Shown: piece by piece, positions 1 through 10,528 of the stretch
How positions within the stretch are numbered: the first letter of the stretch is position 1
How the letters are laid out: the number at the start of each line of letters is the position of its first letter
DNA from: Massospora cicadina
Taxonomy: Eukaryota > Entomophthoromycota > Entomophthoromycetes > Entomophthorales > Entomophthoraceae
DNA: 64,000 nt
Direction of reading: 5' to 3'
NCBI GenBank assembly: GCA_022478985.1
Contig: JAKSZP010000188.1
Span: forward strand, 62,001 to 126,000
The notes under the pieces: generated by a model
Told to the model about the DNA's origin: nothing
The model's input: only the letters and a program-made list of their open reading frames with translations
Database searches by the model: none
Made by a program: the position numbers and the translations under genes

Positions 1-760
1 CCAATTAAATACTCGTGAAGTCATACTTGTAGGGACTTATTCCATTCCTCTTGTCCACCCAATATTCGCTTGGATATCCTAGTGACAATCTCTTTCAGCC
101 CAACACACAGTTGGCAGCTATCCCTTATTTTAATTCCTTATTCTCTAGATCCCCGCTCAGATCTTTACTCTTTTCTCTAAGAGTCTTCCAATTATTGCCC
201 TCTGCAATAATATCCTTGAGACTGAACAGCACAATGGAAGCTGATGATAGTTTAACTATATACTGAATGGATAATATTACTGAACTCAAAAATACTGTTT
301 TATTAAATGCTGCTTTTACCAAATGCTGTTTTTTACTAAATACTGTTTTTTATTATAGTGAATACTAGGGAATATATATATTGGGGAATTCGGCTGTCTA
401 ACCCTCAGTTGACACCTCTTCAATGAAATGGCAGCTGTTGCCATTGAATCACCCATCCTCATCTCGGAAGTGATGGTTTTCTTATCCTGGCTAGGATTCC
501 ATCATTGGACATCCTCGAGACCTAAAATGGAAAGAGTTGGAAAACGTGTCCCTAACGTTTTCCTCTTGATCCAAGCGAACCAATAATATCTGGCTAGTGA
601 CCTGCTTAGATAATGGGACTTATTACCCATTAAGGCAGGTCGCTCACCAACCAATCATTTGCTAGTTTCAGGCAGCATCACTCGCCTCACAACTTACTAT
701 TCATTCCCAATCAGTCAGTGATGAAACCTGACCAAGCCCAATTGGTATACCTGATATTTA
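1..760. other. No gene seen; AT-rich flank
   Basis: Short open frames here (longest about 70 codons) overlap on both strands and have no recognisable motif. The right part may hold further decayed sequence of the adjacent LINE relic, but I cannot align it. By position, the missing last 300 bases of the M1 long terminal repeat should lie here if R0 inserted into it; I could not find them. Confidence 0.4.
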
Positions 761-764
761 ATCA

Positions 765-1545
765 CTATCATATGCCCCTATTTTGTTGGCAACTCCGCCC
801 AATGAGATCTTAAGTATTTGACAGGATCAATCCCTGATGGATATGACCAGGCGAATATCCCAAAATCCCCCAAATGTAGTTACTCCAAAAACTTGGGACA
901 ACCGATTTCTGATTCACTTCACCTTAGGGAATTTTCCCCTAGAGATACCAAGTAATCTAGCAGGGTGGGAATATGGGCAAAAATCCCAACAGCATGTTTG
1001 GGGAGGGTATCAAAAAGCCCCAAAGTGGCTTTTAGAACGTGGAGCTTAATGTGCCCCTGTGGGTGGTAGGCAATAAAGGCCAGCAGTCAGTGGCCAGTTT
1101 GGACCAGCAGTTCAGGTCGCCCACCATAAAGGGATTAGGTGTAAGTGGGAAGGAACTTATGGCTGAGAGAAATTCCCAGTGAGCTGCACACAGATTGGAG
1201 CATAGATATTAACAATAGTGTGTACTTTATAATCCCACAAAAAGGACATGACCAGCACACAACAATCGAGACATGAAATTTTTGATATGAATTTAAACTT
1301 ATGGGTCACATGTATAAGCAACACACAGTGTGGTGACCAAAAGGAAAAGGAGTAAGGATCATGTTTACCCATGTGTCCTCAGCACTATATGGACAGTGGG
1401 GTTCCTGAATGGTCAGGGTGTCCACAGATAAATTATTGTGTAAAAAAACTTAGTTTCATAGCCCAGGGTGGTGAGGCCTTGAGTCCATTGATGTTCAACG
1501 TCCCTATTGTGAAGGATCCCCCATTGCACCTTAGGTGCAATGGGA
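765..1545 (-). pseudogene. LINE ORF2 relic (R0), APE-type endonuclease fragment
   Basis: The minus strand from the ATG in the hairpin arm near 1543 gives a decayed GTLNI start. About 1157-1372 reads FSFWSPHCVLLI and VHTIVNIYAP, aligned with LINE3 SFWSKHCGVLI and VHTIVNIYAP. Further on, VGDLNCW corresponds to IADMNCW of LINE3, and a FSDHRLV-like stretch with one extra stop corresponds to the C-terminal SDH motif. These are landmarks of an exonuclease/endonuclease/phosphatase fold, which nicks target DNA during LINE insertion. Several frameshifts are present and the downstream RT is missing. Confidence 0.65.
1521..1543 (-). promoter_or_regulatory. Hairpin at the R0 ORF1/ORF2 junction
   Basis: A 10-bp inverted repeat (CCATTGCACC and GGTGCAATGG) flanks a 3-base loop. 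On the minus strand the second arm carries the ORF2 start codon. It is the same site and layout as hairpin 2 of LINE3 and the cleanest of the three copies. Confidence 0.6.
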
Positions 1546-2895
1546 AGGGCCCCCATTCCTTTCCTGTGCTGCTAACTCTGCAGCAGTTTTAACCATGTAA
1601 TTGATGGTTTGTACAACCCCTTGAGGTCATCCTTCACTGAAGGTTTAGAATAATTTTGTTATTTGTTGCTTTGGGTTGACTTTCACTTTGATGTGCTCTT
1701 GCGGTGCACCATTGGAGGTCACCAAAAACTTGAGAATATTGGGTTGGTAGGATCGGTCTCAATCAGTTCAAAGTAATTGAACGGGTAATTTCAACTCAAA
1801 CATCTGTTCCGCAGGTTGGTGGGCCCAATCTGATTAGTGAGCGGATTCTCAAGCCGCTTCAGCTGCAAATGACTCAAAGTCAACTTGGGTTTGGGCAGAC
1901 AGAATCATGGACGCTGCTGACGCCACTGCCTTGGATGCTGCTTGATGTGCCTGATTGGCCTTTTTGTGCTATTGTGGGGACACAGGTTTTGTCTGAATGT
2001 AACACCCATTTTCACCCCATGAGAAGGCGGCATCAGTGTCAATGGCAGATTCATAATGGGGTTGGCGCTTCCCATCACATCAGGGAGGATTTCATTTTGA
2101 AAGATGCTCTCTCTGGAAGGGCAGGTGTGTGCTTTGTGGCCAAAAGCACAGAAATAGGTTCAGATAGGGGTGCACTATCCACTGTAATGCGGAATGGGTG
2201 GGAGTCTTGCCCATCAATATTGAGCACTGTGGTGTGTGGAATTTGGGTCAAGTCTTCCATGATGACTGTGGATGTGGTGATCAATGCAATCTATTTGACC
2301 ATGCTAAGCTCTGGTATAAGCATGAAGCGCTGCATCTCATAAGACTGTAATTTCCCATAACTTTTAATATGTCTGAGAGGTAACGTTTGAATACTTTGCG
2401 TCTTACCGTTGTGGGAAAAGTTAAAAGTAACAAAAATTTGGTTATGTTTGGTCCATCGAGTGAATTTTATTTTGACCGCCCATTGACCATCTTGGAGTTT
2501 AAATACTACAAGTACCTGTGCAGCTTCGTCCACTGCTTGCACAGTTTCAAACCCGAGGTTTATCCAACCTCAGGTCATATAATGAGGTGCTGCGTACATG
2601 ACGGTTGGGAAGTGTTTGTGTACATCACCACAGAACTTTTTCCAAAGTGCCATCATCATATATATCCAAAATAACTCAAAGCCCATCCACCACTGAAGAC
2701 AGGGGCTGGTAATGCAGAGTTTTTGTATTGTTTGCGTTTGGTTTGACAAGCTAAAATCTCCAGTGAGATACTCACTGCCGCTTTCTTATTTTTTCCTGGC
2801 CACTGGTGTTGCTGGGGTGTTTCCTAACTTTGGATGGTGCAAGGACCAATCCTGTGCCCTTTAAAACGCTAGCCCAACCTCTACCTGACATTAGG
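1546..2895 (-). pseudogene. LINE ORF1 relic (R0), nucleic-acid-binding protein
   Basis: Translated minus-strand pieces match LINE3 ORF1. About 2291-2542 contains the TRWTKHNQIFVTF stretch (LINE3: TRWTKSNQIFLMF) and SYEMQRFMLIP (LINE3: SFEMQRFTLMP). About 2075-2284 contains DLTQIPHT and HPFRITVDSAP, the stretch before the CCHC knuckle in LINE3. The knuckle cysteines are not preserved in one frame. Several frameshifts and stops break the frame and the start codon is not recognisable. In the LINE family ORF1 binds element RNA; this copy cannot make a full protein. The 157-codon plus-strand frame over 1869-2342 is its antisense shadow. Confidence 0.7.
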
Positions 2896-2989
2896 TGCAC
2901 ACAAATCTCATCAAAGAGATTATCAAAACTTATCTAGTCTTGAATCAAATCAGTTTCAATTATTAATTGCAACGGGAAAGAAGAGTTTT

Positions 2990-3797
2990 AAGGTCTAAAC
3001 ATAAAATGATTTAGATCTAGTTTTAGGGTTTTATTTTTGGAAGGAATAAGAATAAAATGGTAGACTGACAGCTGAACATGTTGGGGCCTGCTGTCTTATA
3101 AACCACTTAAAGAATAAATGGGGAGTACAAGAGTCAACTGATTCCTAATGCATCACAATCCAAGTGTCAAAACACTAACAACATCTTGTTATATTGAGGG
3201 CTTTTCATATGAGTTCAGACCGCTCTAACTTTTATTCAAATTAATATAATTTCTAAAAAAATTCACAAACTAATATCAGCTTACCAGCTGGATGGCCTTT
3301 TGGTAAGATGGGTGGGGCATGCCCAAGGGGAGGGTTGTTAGTTTTTAAACTAAACCATTGGGTTCACAAAGATCACCCTATTGGGGTAAACTTTATACAA
3401 ATAACGTAATCTTGGTAAGGGCGTGGATGGTTGTCAAGCCCAAAATGGCTTTGCTCAACTTGTTAACAATTGAAATAGGTTATCACCTTTAAAATACTAA
3501 AACATATTTTCTGACCTTTGCTGAGTTGAAGGGGAGACAATTTGGCGCCTAGTGCTGAACCTTGCCTCTACTACTGCCTTGCACATAACTCTAATACCTC
3601 TCATCAACCCTTTAATGGTGGTAAGGACCAGAAGTGGAGAAACCTTAATAGGGTAGGCTCTGATTCACCTCTAATCCACCACATGGGCCAAATTCGATCT
3701 TGTTGGTGAGAGAAACGGTCGCCTTCTTTGAACCCTTGTTATTCTATGGGGAATTCATCCCTGTTCAGGCGTATAGATTGCTCCTCAGGACTTAATC
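2990..3797 (-). repeat. M1 3' LTR, truncated and decayed
   Basis: Read on the minus strand from about 3797, TAAGTCCTGAGGAGCAATC aligns with the LTR start of E1/E2 (TGTAAGTCC..GGGGAA). About 110 bases further, GGCCCATGTGGTGGATTAG aligns with the LTR stretch reading AHVVDE in E2. The first base pair of the terminal TG is mutated. The LTR should be about 1.1 kb; it stops at 2990 where R0 begins. Confidence 0.5.
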
Positions 3798-5646
3798 TAT
3801 CCTTTCCTTTTAAATGGATGAAATCCACCACCAGAACCTGTGCTAGCGCAAAGTGCTTGTGTGCCTTTAGTAGCTTTATGGAGAGAAAGGTGTTAATATT
3901 CTGAAGGGACGTGTGGCATCAGGATAAAATTCGTGGAATGCCGCCACCAGCGCCAAGCATTTGGCGTACTCCCTATAACTTACTAAGATAACTCATTGGG
4001 TGGGACCCCTTCTAGGAAACCAGCTACTGGACCAAACGGCGTGATTTCCATGATGCCATAATGGCTCTACCTTGGACCTTTGAGATTTACCTATCACTAT
4101 TGGCTCAGGTATAAAGTGCCTCGCCCTTGAAACAGGACAACAGTTATGAGTTGAAGGCACAATGCTGCTTTCAGTGGGACAAAAGCATCATTAAAAAATA
4201 TTATATTACCTAAAACTTCCTCAACCACATGGGTCCTAAATGTTTGATGGAAATTTTCCTGTAGATGAAACCTTCATATGCAGGTGGCGCATATTAATAT
4301 GACTAGGAAGTTACTTTAAACTCATGATTGAAAAAGTCACTTGCAATCTATAAGCGTTTTGTAATCACTGACAGCCTTTTTCAAGTGCTCCCAAATTATA
4401 GTTTAGGTATTCCAGAGATGCATCAGTATTTTTCTACAAATGGAACTTCTATGAAAAGGCAAGGGCTCATTTGAAATGAAGGGGTGTACCCTAAGGTGGC
4501 CTCATATGGGTTAAATACAATTGACGAGTGGTTCACATTATTGTACGTGAACTGCGCCAAGGGAAGATAAGCATAGGTATTCTAAGCAGAAGAGGCATAG
4601 CAGCGAAGGTACTGTTATCATATATGGTGACCTCTATAACTTATCACAAAGTGGGGATGATATGTGGTGGAATGACAGGGCTTGATCATAAGGATGCTAA
4701 CAATGCGCCTTAAAAACAGGATGTAACTGCGGCCCTTAATTACTCACCACTTATTGGGATAAGCCAAACATAGAAAAGACATTGTGAACAAATCATGGCT
4801 GTTTTCTCCAAGGATGTTGCTGAATTAAACAGGAGAAACTTAGTAAACCAATCCACTACAATTATTATTGCATCAAACCCATTTGAGATAAAAAACTAAC
4901 AATAATATCAACTGATACAAGGTCCATGGAACTTCTACCTGTTGCAAAGGATGTAACAGACCGTTCTTACCAACCTGAATAATATTTCCCTGGAAAAGGT
5001 CACATGATTCGCAATCCAGGTAGGAATATACTTTGTGATACCCAACCTGTAGAATAACTGATCCATAAGATCATTGCATTTTTCAATCTCTGGATGTCCC
5101 ACCACTGGAGGATTATGTTAATTACAAAAAACCTCATCACAACGTAGGGAAAGCACCCAGACTTTATTCTGAAACAAATCTCATCCCATTTTTTGAAGTA
5201 TAATGAGTGCATTTGTGAGGTGAGTTTACCAGTTGCTCAAATAATTCCACCCGCTCCACACAGGATGTTTGGCTTGCCATCACCCGTGAAACCAAGGGTA
5301 CATCAAGAGCACAGTCCACTTTCAAACACCACCAGGTGTCAATAGTCAAAATTTGGGAGGGTGGTATAATCATGGTCAGATCTTGGATAACTTCATTAGT
5401 GGGACTTAGAGAGTGGTTGTGACTCAAAAAATTAAAAATAAGTTTAATGATCCTTTAAGAAACTCATACTTAAGTTGTAGCTACAAAGATCACAATAGGT
5501 CTGGGCCTGTCAGTGGACCAATTACTGTGGCTTCCTGAATTACATAATTGACTGATGATCCATCCATACAACAACTTCATGGCATTCCCTAGAGAAGAGT
5601 TCGTCAATGGATAAGAGACCCTGCCCCTTAGCAAGCTCCTTAAAAT
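2990..5646 (-). mobile_element. M1 chromovirus (Ty3/gypsy), 3' half, minus strand
   Basis: This is the downstream half of an element whose upstream half lies at 17368 to about 18500. From right to left on the minus strand it holds the second half of RNase H, the RNase H/integrase linker (5164-5427, resembling ILSIVPPV..PLV..VLASQ of E1/E2), an integrase core piece near 4600-4720 (PVIPPHIIP, compare CHSTAYHPQSD in E2), and an LTR starting near 3797. Frameshifts and stops are frequent. It is the same family as E1/E2 but more decayed. Confidence 0.7.
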
Positions 5647-5656
5647 AGATTGCCAT
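5647..5656 (+). repeat. LINE0 target-site duplication, left copy
   Basis: AGATTGCCAT here matches AGATTGTCAT at 17358-17367 with one C/T difference. The two bracket LINE0 exactly, between its 5' leader and its AT-rich tail. Confidence 0.65.
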
Positions 5657-5737
5657 AGCTTTTCCTTCTCATAACAGTCACTTTAGTTACTATGATTCGA
5701 TTCAAACAGCAAATTTGGATAATCACACGCAAGAGAG

Positions 5738-7189
5738 ATGGGCGACTTTATTATTAAAATTAATATAACATGGGCGAGCGGTGCAGCGAGCGGTGCACTT
5801 AATAGTTCAACTAAGGGCAAGAAACGCCCTGGAGAGGGACCAGAAACCCAATCCGCAAAGAAATTGCAAACTCAGACACCATCTGGGTTTATGGTATTCA
5901 CTGTAAAGCACGCGCAATATATGTACATTCAGTTCAACCAACTTTTGTCAAAGGTGGAGCATGGGATCAGACTCTTCCTTGGGGATGAGTCACCGACCCT
6001 GTGGGAGAAAACATGTGAGGCACAGCCCTCACTTTTCCCTCACGCGGTGTACATAGCCACCAACAACATGGGCCATGGCTGGATCGATATTGGTTTTAAA
6101 ACAGCTGATGAAGCTGATGCCACAGCAAAAGTCTGCGTTGAAATTGCCCTCCCCAAGGGCAAAAAAATTGTGCACACCGCGCGCACCAGATGGAACAAAG
6201 CGAAAACTTTGTTCATCTCTTTTGACTTGCTCCCCACCAACCTTCCTCAAAAGGTAATTGAGGAGGAGCTCCGCAAAGGTCTTGTGGCCTACTGAAAAAT
6301 TCAGCAACTCAAATTACAGCAATTTCGCCTGATTCCCAACCTGTGCATGGGCAAAGCTATCGCTGTAATCAACCCCTTCCCAGGAAGTGGAAGAGGACTT
6401 ATCCATAATTCCCTGCACAGCAGAATTTTACTTTTCAGATGGGGGCCAGTCAGCCGCATTCTGAGTTACACCGGAATGCACACCGCCCATTTTCAACCAC
6501 TGTGGCTCACTGGGCCACAAGGAACATGCATGCCCTGTGAAAGAGGGCTTAATGGAAAATGATTATTGTGAGGAAGCAAAGGTTGAAGATAATGAAAACT
6601 TCGCCAAAATGACTGTTGGTCACCACCCATTCCTATGGGGTGAAGATGGACTATAAACCATAGTGGACCCAGTTACACGCAAACAATGTAAAGCGGCACA
6701 AAATTTTGCAAGAGAGCAGCAGCTGAAGCGGTGGCACATGCGGAGTCCACCATTAACTCTGGGCAAATTTGGGAGGATATTTCGAATATTCACCGAGCCA
6801 ACCAATCAGAACAATATGCCCAGGTTGAAAATTTTCACAGTAACCTGACAGAGTCACAAAGCGACATCAGTCATGCACATACTGAGGAACAATGCAACCG
6901 CAATTTGGGTGAAAATGCGGTGCACAATTCACCAAAGTTGAACCTCAAAATATAGAATCCAATCAACAATCCGCATCAAATCAACATGAGACCTGTGCGG
7001 GAAAGGTTGACGCAAATGAAAAAAACTGCAATTCTCATGAATCATTGAGTCAGATCAAGGGAACCAACAATGGCAGTGAAAGAGTTGGAGTACAGACGCG
7101 GAGCATGGCCAAAATGAGCCACAGTGGGATAGGGCCAGAGGGCCCTCCCAACCGCTCCTGAGGCGCCGCGGGCACCTCAGTGTCAATAG
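5738..7189 (+). pseudogene. LINE0 ORF1, broken
   Basis: The first 185 codons (5738-6294) are open and align with LINE3 ORF1: GWIDIGFKTADEADA (LINE3 GWLDLGFKSKIAADEA), then LPKGKK.., TRWNKAKTLFISFDLLPT and ELRKGLVAY. A TGA at 6292 follows, then frameshifts. Near 6490-6530 the knuckle reads FNHCGSLGHKEHAC, so the first Cys of CX2CX4HX4C has become Phe. The likely original end is TAG at 7187-7189, overlapping the ORF2 start as in LINE3. It would be a cytoplasmic RNA-binding partner of the LINE RNA; no full protein is possible from this copy. The ATG at 5738 is the first in-frame one after the leader. Confidence 0.75.
7131..7180 (+). promoter_or_regulatory. Double hairpin at the LINE0 ORF1/ORF2 junction
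   Basis: Hairpin 1: AGGGCC, loop AGAG, GGCCCT at 7131-7146. Hairpin 2: CTGAGG C GCC, loop GCG, GGC A CCTCAG at 7158-7180, with a single C/A mismatch. ORF2 coding (GTLN, codons from 7189) starts just downstream. The arms differ in sequence from those of LINE3 but keep the same order and position. Confidence 0.6.
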
Positions 7190-7676
7190 GGACTCTAAAC
7201 ATTGCACCAGCCAGGGCTCATACGTCCCAAGCCAAAAAGCCGGAATTCCTGTAAAAACCTCTTGTAGACATCTTGGCCATCCAAGAAACCCACTGTATAC
7301 AAGGGGAAAAAGGATCCTGGTCAACCAGGGTCACACCATCACAATCAGTATGGACGTCTCACTGTGGAGTAAGCATCCAAAACAACAAAAAATTTAAAAT
7401 TACAAATTTGTCATCACACTTACACAGTTGAGTCCTGGTAGCAACAATCACATTCCAAGAGGAAATAATTTTGATAGCATGTGTATATGCACCGTGCACT
7501 GCAACTGAGAGGAAACAATTTTTTGAAAACATTCCTACTCTCACCCTCCCACCAGATGCCATTATGTTAGGCGATTTCAACTGTTGGGATAACCCCAATA
7601 CGGATCAATGACCTAATCCCAGGGAAAACCCACCTGGACACATTGAATTCCGCACAATGAAGGCATCTCTTGGCTT
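7181..7676 (+). pseudogene. LINE0 ORF2 5' part (APE endonuclease), before the LINE1 insertion
   Basis: The frame reads IGTLNIAPA, then after an internal stop VDILAIQETHC, the QE metal-binding motif of APE-type endonucleases. Further pieces match LINE3 (VDILAIQETHC, NIYAP and the D-NCW region near 7570-7590). Translation is broken by stops and shifts. The coding sequence is cut at 7676 by LINE1 and resumes at 14146. The join is sensible: the stretch matching LINE3 ELRILKATLGLMDAL runs across it. Confidence 0.7.
7660..7676 (+). repeat. LINE1 target-site duplication, left copy
   Basis: AAGGCATCTCTTGGCTT, identical to 14129-14145. The two As at the start of the right copy merge with the poly(A) end of LINE1. 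Confidence 0.92.
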
Positions 7677-7767
7677 GTATCTCTTTCTGCTAAGCATCAC
7701 TTTTCGAAAATCAATTCAGCCTGAAATTTAGCTCCACCAAAGAGATTTACGAAAACTATTAGCAAAT

Positions 7768-10441
7768 ATGGCGGGAAACCCCGCAAAAGAACCCGCAGGC
7801 TATGCCAAACGAGCCAGCACCACCCCAAACGAAGCAACCCTCGGTTACCCACCTCAGGGTCAACCAGAATCACCCGCTCTCAAGCAGCAGCCATGAAAGC
7901 AGGCACCACCCCCCAACCTGGAGCTACTCCAACTAGCGCCAGTTCACCTGATCGCACTTCTGCAACCTGCACGCCTAAAAGCTCTGTGTGCGCTGCCTCC
8001 CACCAACCCGCTGGGCCCCCTCCAACCAAGGAGGCCATCACCCACGCTGTTTTAATGGCGTCTCTGCTCAGTTGAATGCAACTCAGCCCATCCAGACATT
8101 CACCTCCCCCATTGTGTCAGCTAATTCAGCCCCATCTATTATTGCTGACGCCGTGTTTCTGGCTCCCTCCATGAGGGGCGATACCCAGCTACCTGGCCCC
8201 CAAATCCTCAGATGTAAGGTTGGATTAGCCGCACATTCTGGTTCACTAAGCACCAAATTGGGACAATCTACTCTTCCCAATGAGGATTCAAATGGTTCGG
8301 ATTTTTAAACTTCACACCAGTTTCAATCTCACCCGTCCCATTTAAACCCCATAATCGGCACTTCTCAAGTCGGCACTTTATCTCAATATGCTGAAAACGA
8401 CCAATTCACCAATCAGCAAATGAGTTTTGCCCACGAAATCACAGCAAATACTCGGGCTGAAATTACCCAAATAGATTGAGATGGTGATGAAACATCGCCC
8501 TCCTCCCAATTGGCTGGAGTTAATTCCAATCTGGATGGGACTCCCCAATTTAGCGAGGCCCAACAATCACCTGGCCCCCAAACCCTCGGATGTAAGGTTG
8601 GATTAGCTGCACATTCTGGTTCACTAAGCACCAAATTGGGACAATCTACTCTTCCCAATGGGGATTTAAATGGTTCAGATTTTGGAACTTCACACCAGTT
8701 CCAATCTCACCCGTCCCATTTAAACCCCATAATCAGCACTTCTCAAGTCGGCACTTTATCTCAATATGCTGAAAACGACCAATTCACCAATCAGCCAGTG
8801 AGTTTTGCCCACGAAATCACAGCAAATACTCGGGCTGAATTTACCCAAATAGATTGGGATGGTGATGAAACATCTCCCTCCTCCCAACTGGCTGTAGTTA
8901 ATTCCAATCTGGATGGGCCTCCTCAATTTAGCGAGGCCCAACAAACTGCCCCTCAATTTAATATGACGCCAGCTGCTGTAACATTCCAGAAACAAGGGAA
9001 CTCCGCAAACTTGTCCAAACCACCAGCTCACACACAACCTGCAATTGCAGCCCAAAGCAAACACAAACGTACCAAAGGAGCCACTGGGGCGTGGCAAAAA
9101 CCTCTGGCACCAACGCTACCCAAAGCTGATACCCGTGAAGTGGCGTTTATTGCTGATTTCAAGAAGAAATGGGCCGAAACTAGAGCGCAAAAAGCTCTAC
9201 CTCGCTCAACCCTCTCCCACGCAATTCGCCTTTATTATGGGCATAACCCTGTTGAATTCTATACAGAGGATTACTTCTCATACTTTGCAGCGATTGCGGA
9301 GACATTCCCTATTAACACCACCATCCATGAATCAGTGGAGGGCCACTACATCGATGTGGGATTCACTGAAGCTGCCCTTGCTGACCATGCTGCCACCCTC
9401 CAGGTCATTATCCCACGCGGATCTCTTCACATCTCCCGCACACGCTCTCACCTGGAGAAAATTTCATGGGTTACTTTTTCCAACCTACCAACGACTGTTG
9501 ATCCTGAGTCTCTTAAACTGGCACTCCATCGTGGTTTAATGGAGTTTGGGTCTGTTCTTTCAGTGGACTTTAGCGTCCCCTCTTACTATGCTCCCACTCA
9601 AAGAGCTCGCACTGCTAGGGCGTCGTTCATCCTCTCCCCCACTGTAGCCCGCAACATTGAGGTTATTCCTCGTGTGGCGGTAGTTGGGGCATGCCCTGAG
9701 ATCTTTTTTGTCAACCCTGATCAGGCGCGCCCCCGGTGTTCATGGTGTAACGCCCTTGGACACTTGTATAGTGGCTGCACAGCTCGAAAACAAGCCCTCT
9801 TAGCCACCACCCATGGGCCTAAACCAGCCCAAAAACGATCCCACGTGGCTGCAGCAGCAATTCCACAACCCACACAATGGGTTCCCGTTCAAGACATGTC
9901 CCCTGAGGCCTTACGCCTAGCAGTTGAAACAGCTAACCCCACTATTGGTATGGGATACCTTCGCGCTCATGCCCCCCTTCCAATGGGCACCCCCTCCAAT
10001 CTCCCAGAGTCAACTCCCTCTCTCACCAAGCGCAAGGCATCTCCCACAGGGTGCCCCTCGTCAGCCACCCCCACTCAGGGCTCCGCGGCACCCCCACCAA
10101 CCTCCACCAGCGATTTATCGCATCAACCCTCAGCTCCCAATGGAGCTATGCCCACCAGCATGGACTGGCAACTCGCGGCCTGCGGTAGAAGTGCCACCTC
10201 AAAGAGTCCTACCCCAACCCCACAGTCCATTTTGCGCGGATCCTTTGCAGTGTTGGAGGAAGTGAATATGGACTCAGACTCATCAAATGGGGACACCGCG
10301 GAGGTCACCATTGAGCACCCTCAGGTCCTTCCCCTGCAACGGAGCGGGGGCAGCATCCTAGGCTGGCTTACTGGGTCCTCCGCCCCCCCCACCCTCTCCT
10401 TCCCCTCAGAACCCTCGACGCTCCTCACGGATTGCAGCTAA
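7768..10441 (+). pseudogene. LINE1 ORF1, CCHC RNA-binding protein, broken N-terminus
   Basis: The frame ending at 10441 is open from about 8481 (620-640 codons). Upstream the same frame has a TGA near 8478 and a TAA near 8307, and the probable start at 7768 (ATG GCG GGA) is in another frame. Order: Pro/Ser/Thr/Gln-rich N-terminus with a 126-residue tandem duplication; the ORF1 core (YIDVGFTEAALADHAA.., LPTTVDPESLKLALHRGLMEFG); a CCHC knuckle PRCSWCNALGHLYSGC near 9732-9780; and a long Pro-rich C-terminus. The core pattern is the same as in LINE3 ORF1, so the two families are homologous there. Role: binds element RNA. Confidence 0.8.
8191..8946 (+). repeat. 378-bp in-frame tandem duplication in LINE1 ORF1
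   Basis: Unit 1 is 8191-8568 and unit 2 is 8569-8946, each starting ACCTGGCCCC and about 95% alike. The period is exactly 126 codons. Unit 1 contains both in-frame stops (TAA near 8307, TGA near 8478), while unit 2 reads Gly and Trp at those places and is open. Confidence 0.92.
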
Positions 10442-10528
10442 TAGTCAAGCTAAAGGAATCAAAACTAGCCGCCTCACAGCAGCAGGTTTAAGCGCTGGCA
10501 ACCCCCCAGGACATGGAGGGGAACAGCT

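Larger units (their letters stand above)
760..2989 (-). mobile_element. R0: minus-strand LINE relic, same family as LINE0 and LINE3
   Basis: Read on the minus strand, the segment follows LINE3 collinearly: the 5' untranslated region (revcomp ending at 2989, where LINE3 starts at 22664), ORF1, the ORF1/ORF2 junction hairpin, and the start of the APE endonuclease. No RT, zf-RVT or 3' tail is found, so the 3' two thirds are lost or decayed beyond recognition. The right edge falls inside the decayed 3' LTR of M1, suggesting insertion there. I found no target-site duplication, as expected if the 3' end is deleted. Confidence 0.75.

Noticed and set aside
1869..2342. 157-codon plus-strand frame
   Set aside because: The minus strand of the same DNA aligns with LINE ORF1, which explains the open reading on the complement.
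8510..10441. Intact 643-codon ORF1 of LINE1
   Set aside because: The apparent start at 8510 is TTG directly after an in-frame TGA in the duplicated unit; the real N-terminus lies upstream and is broken.
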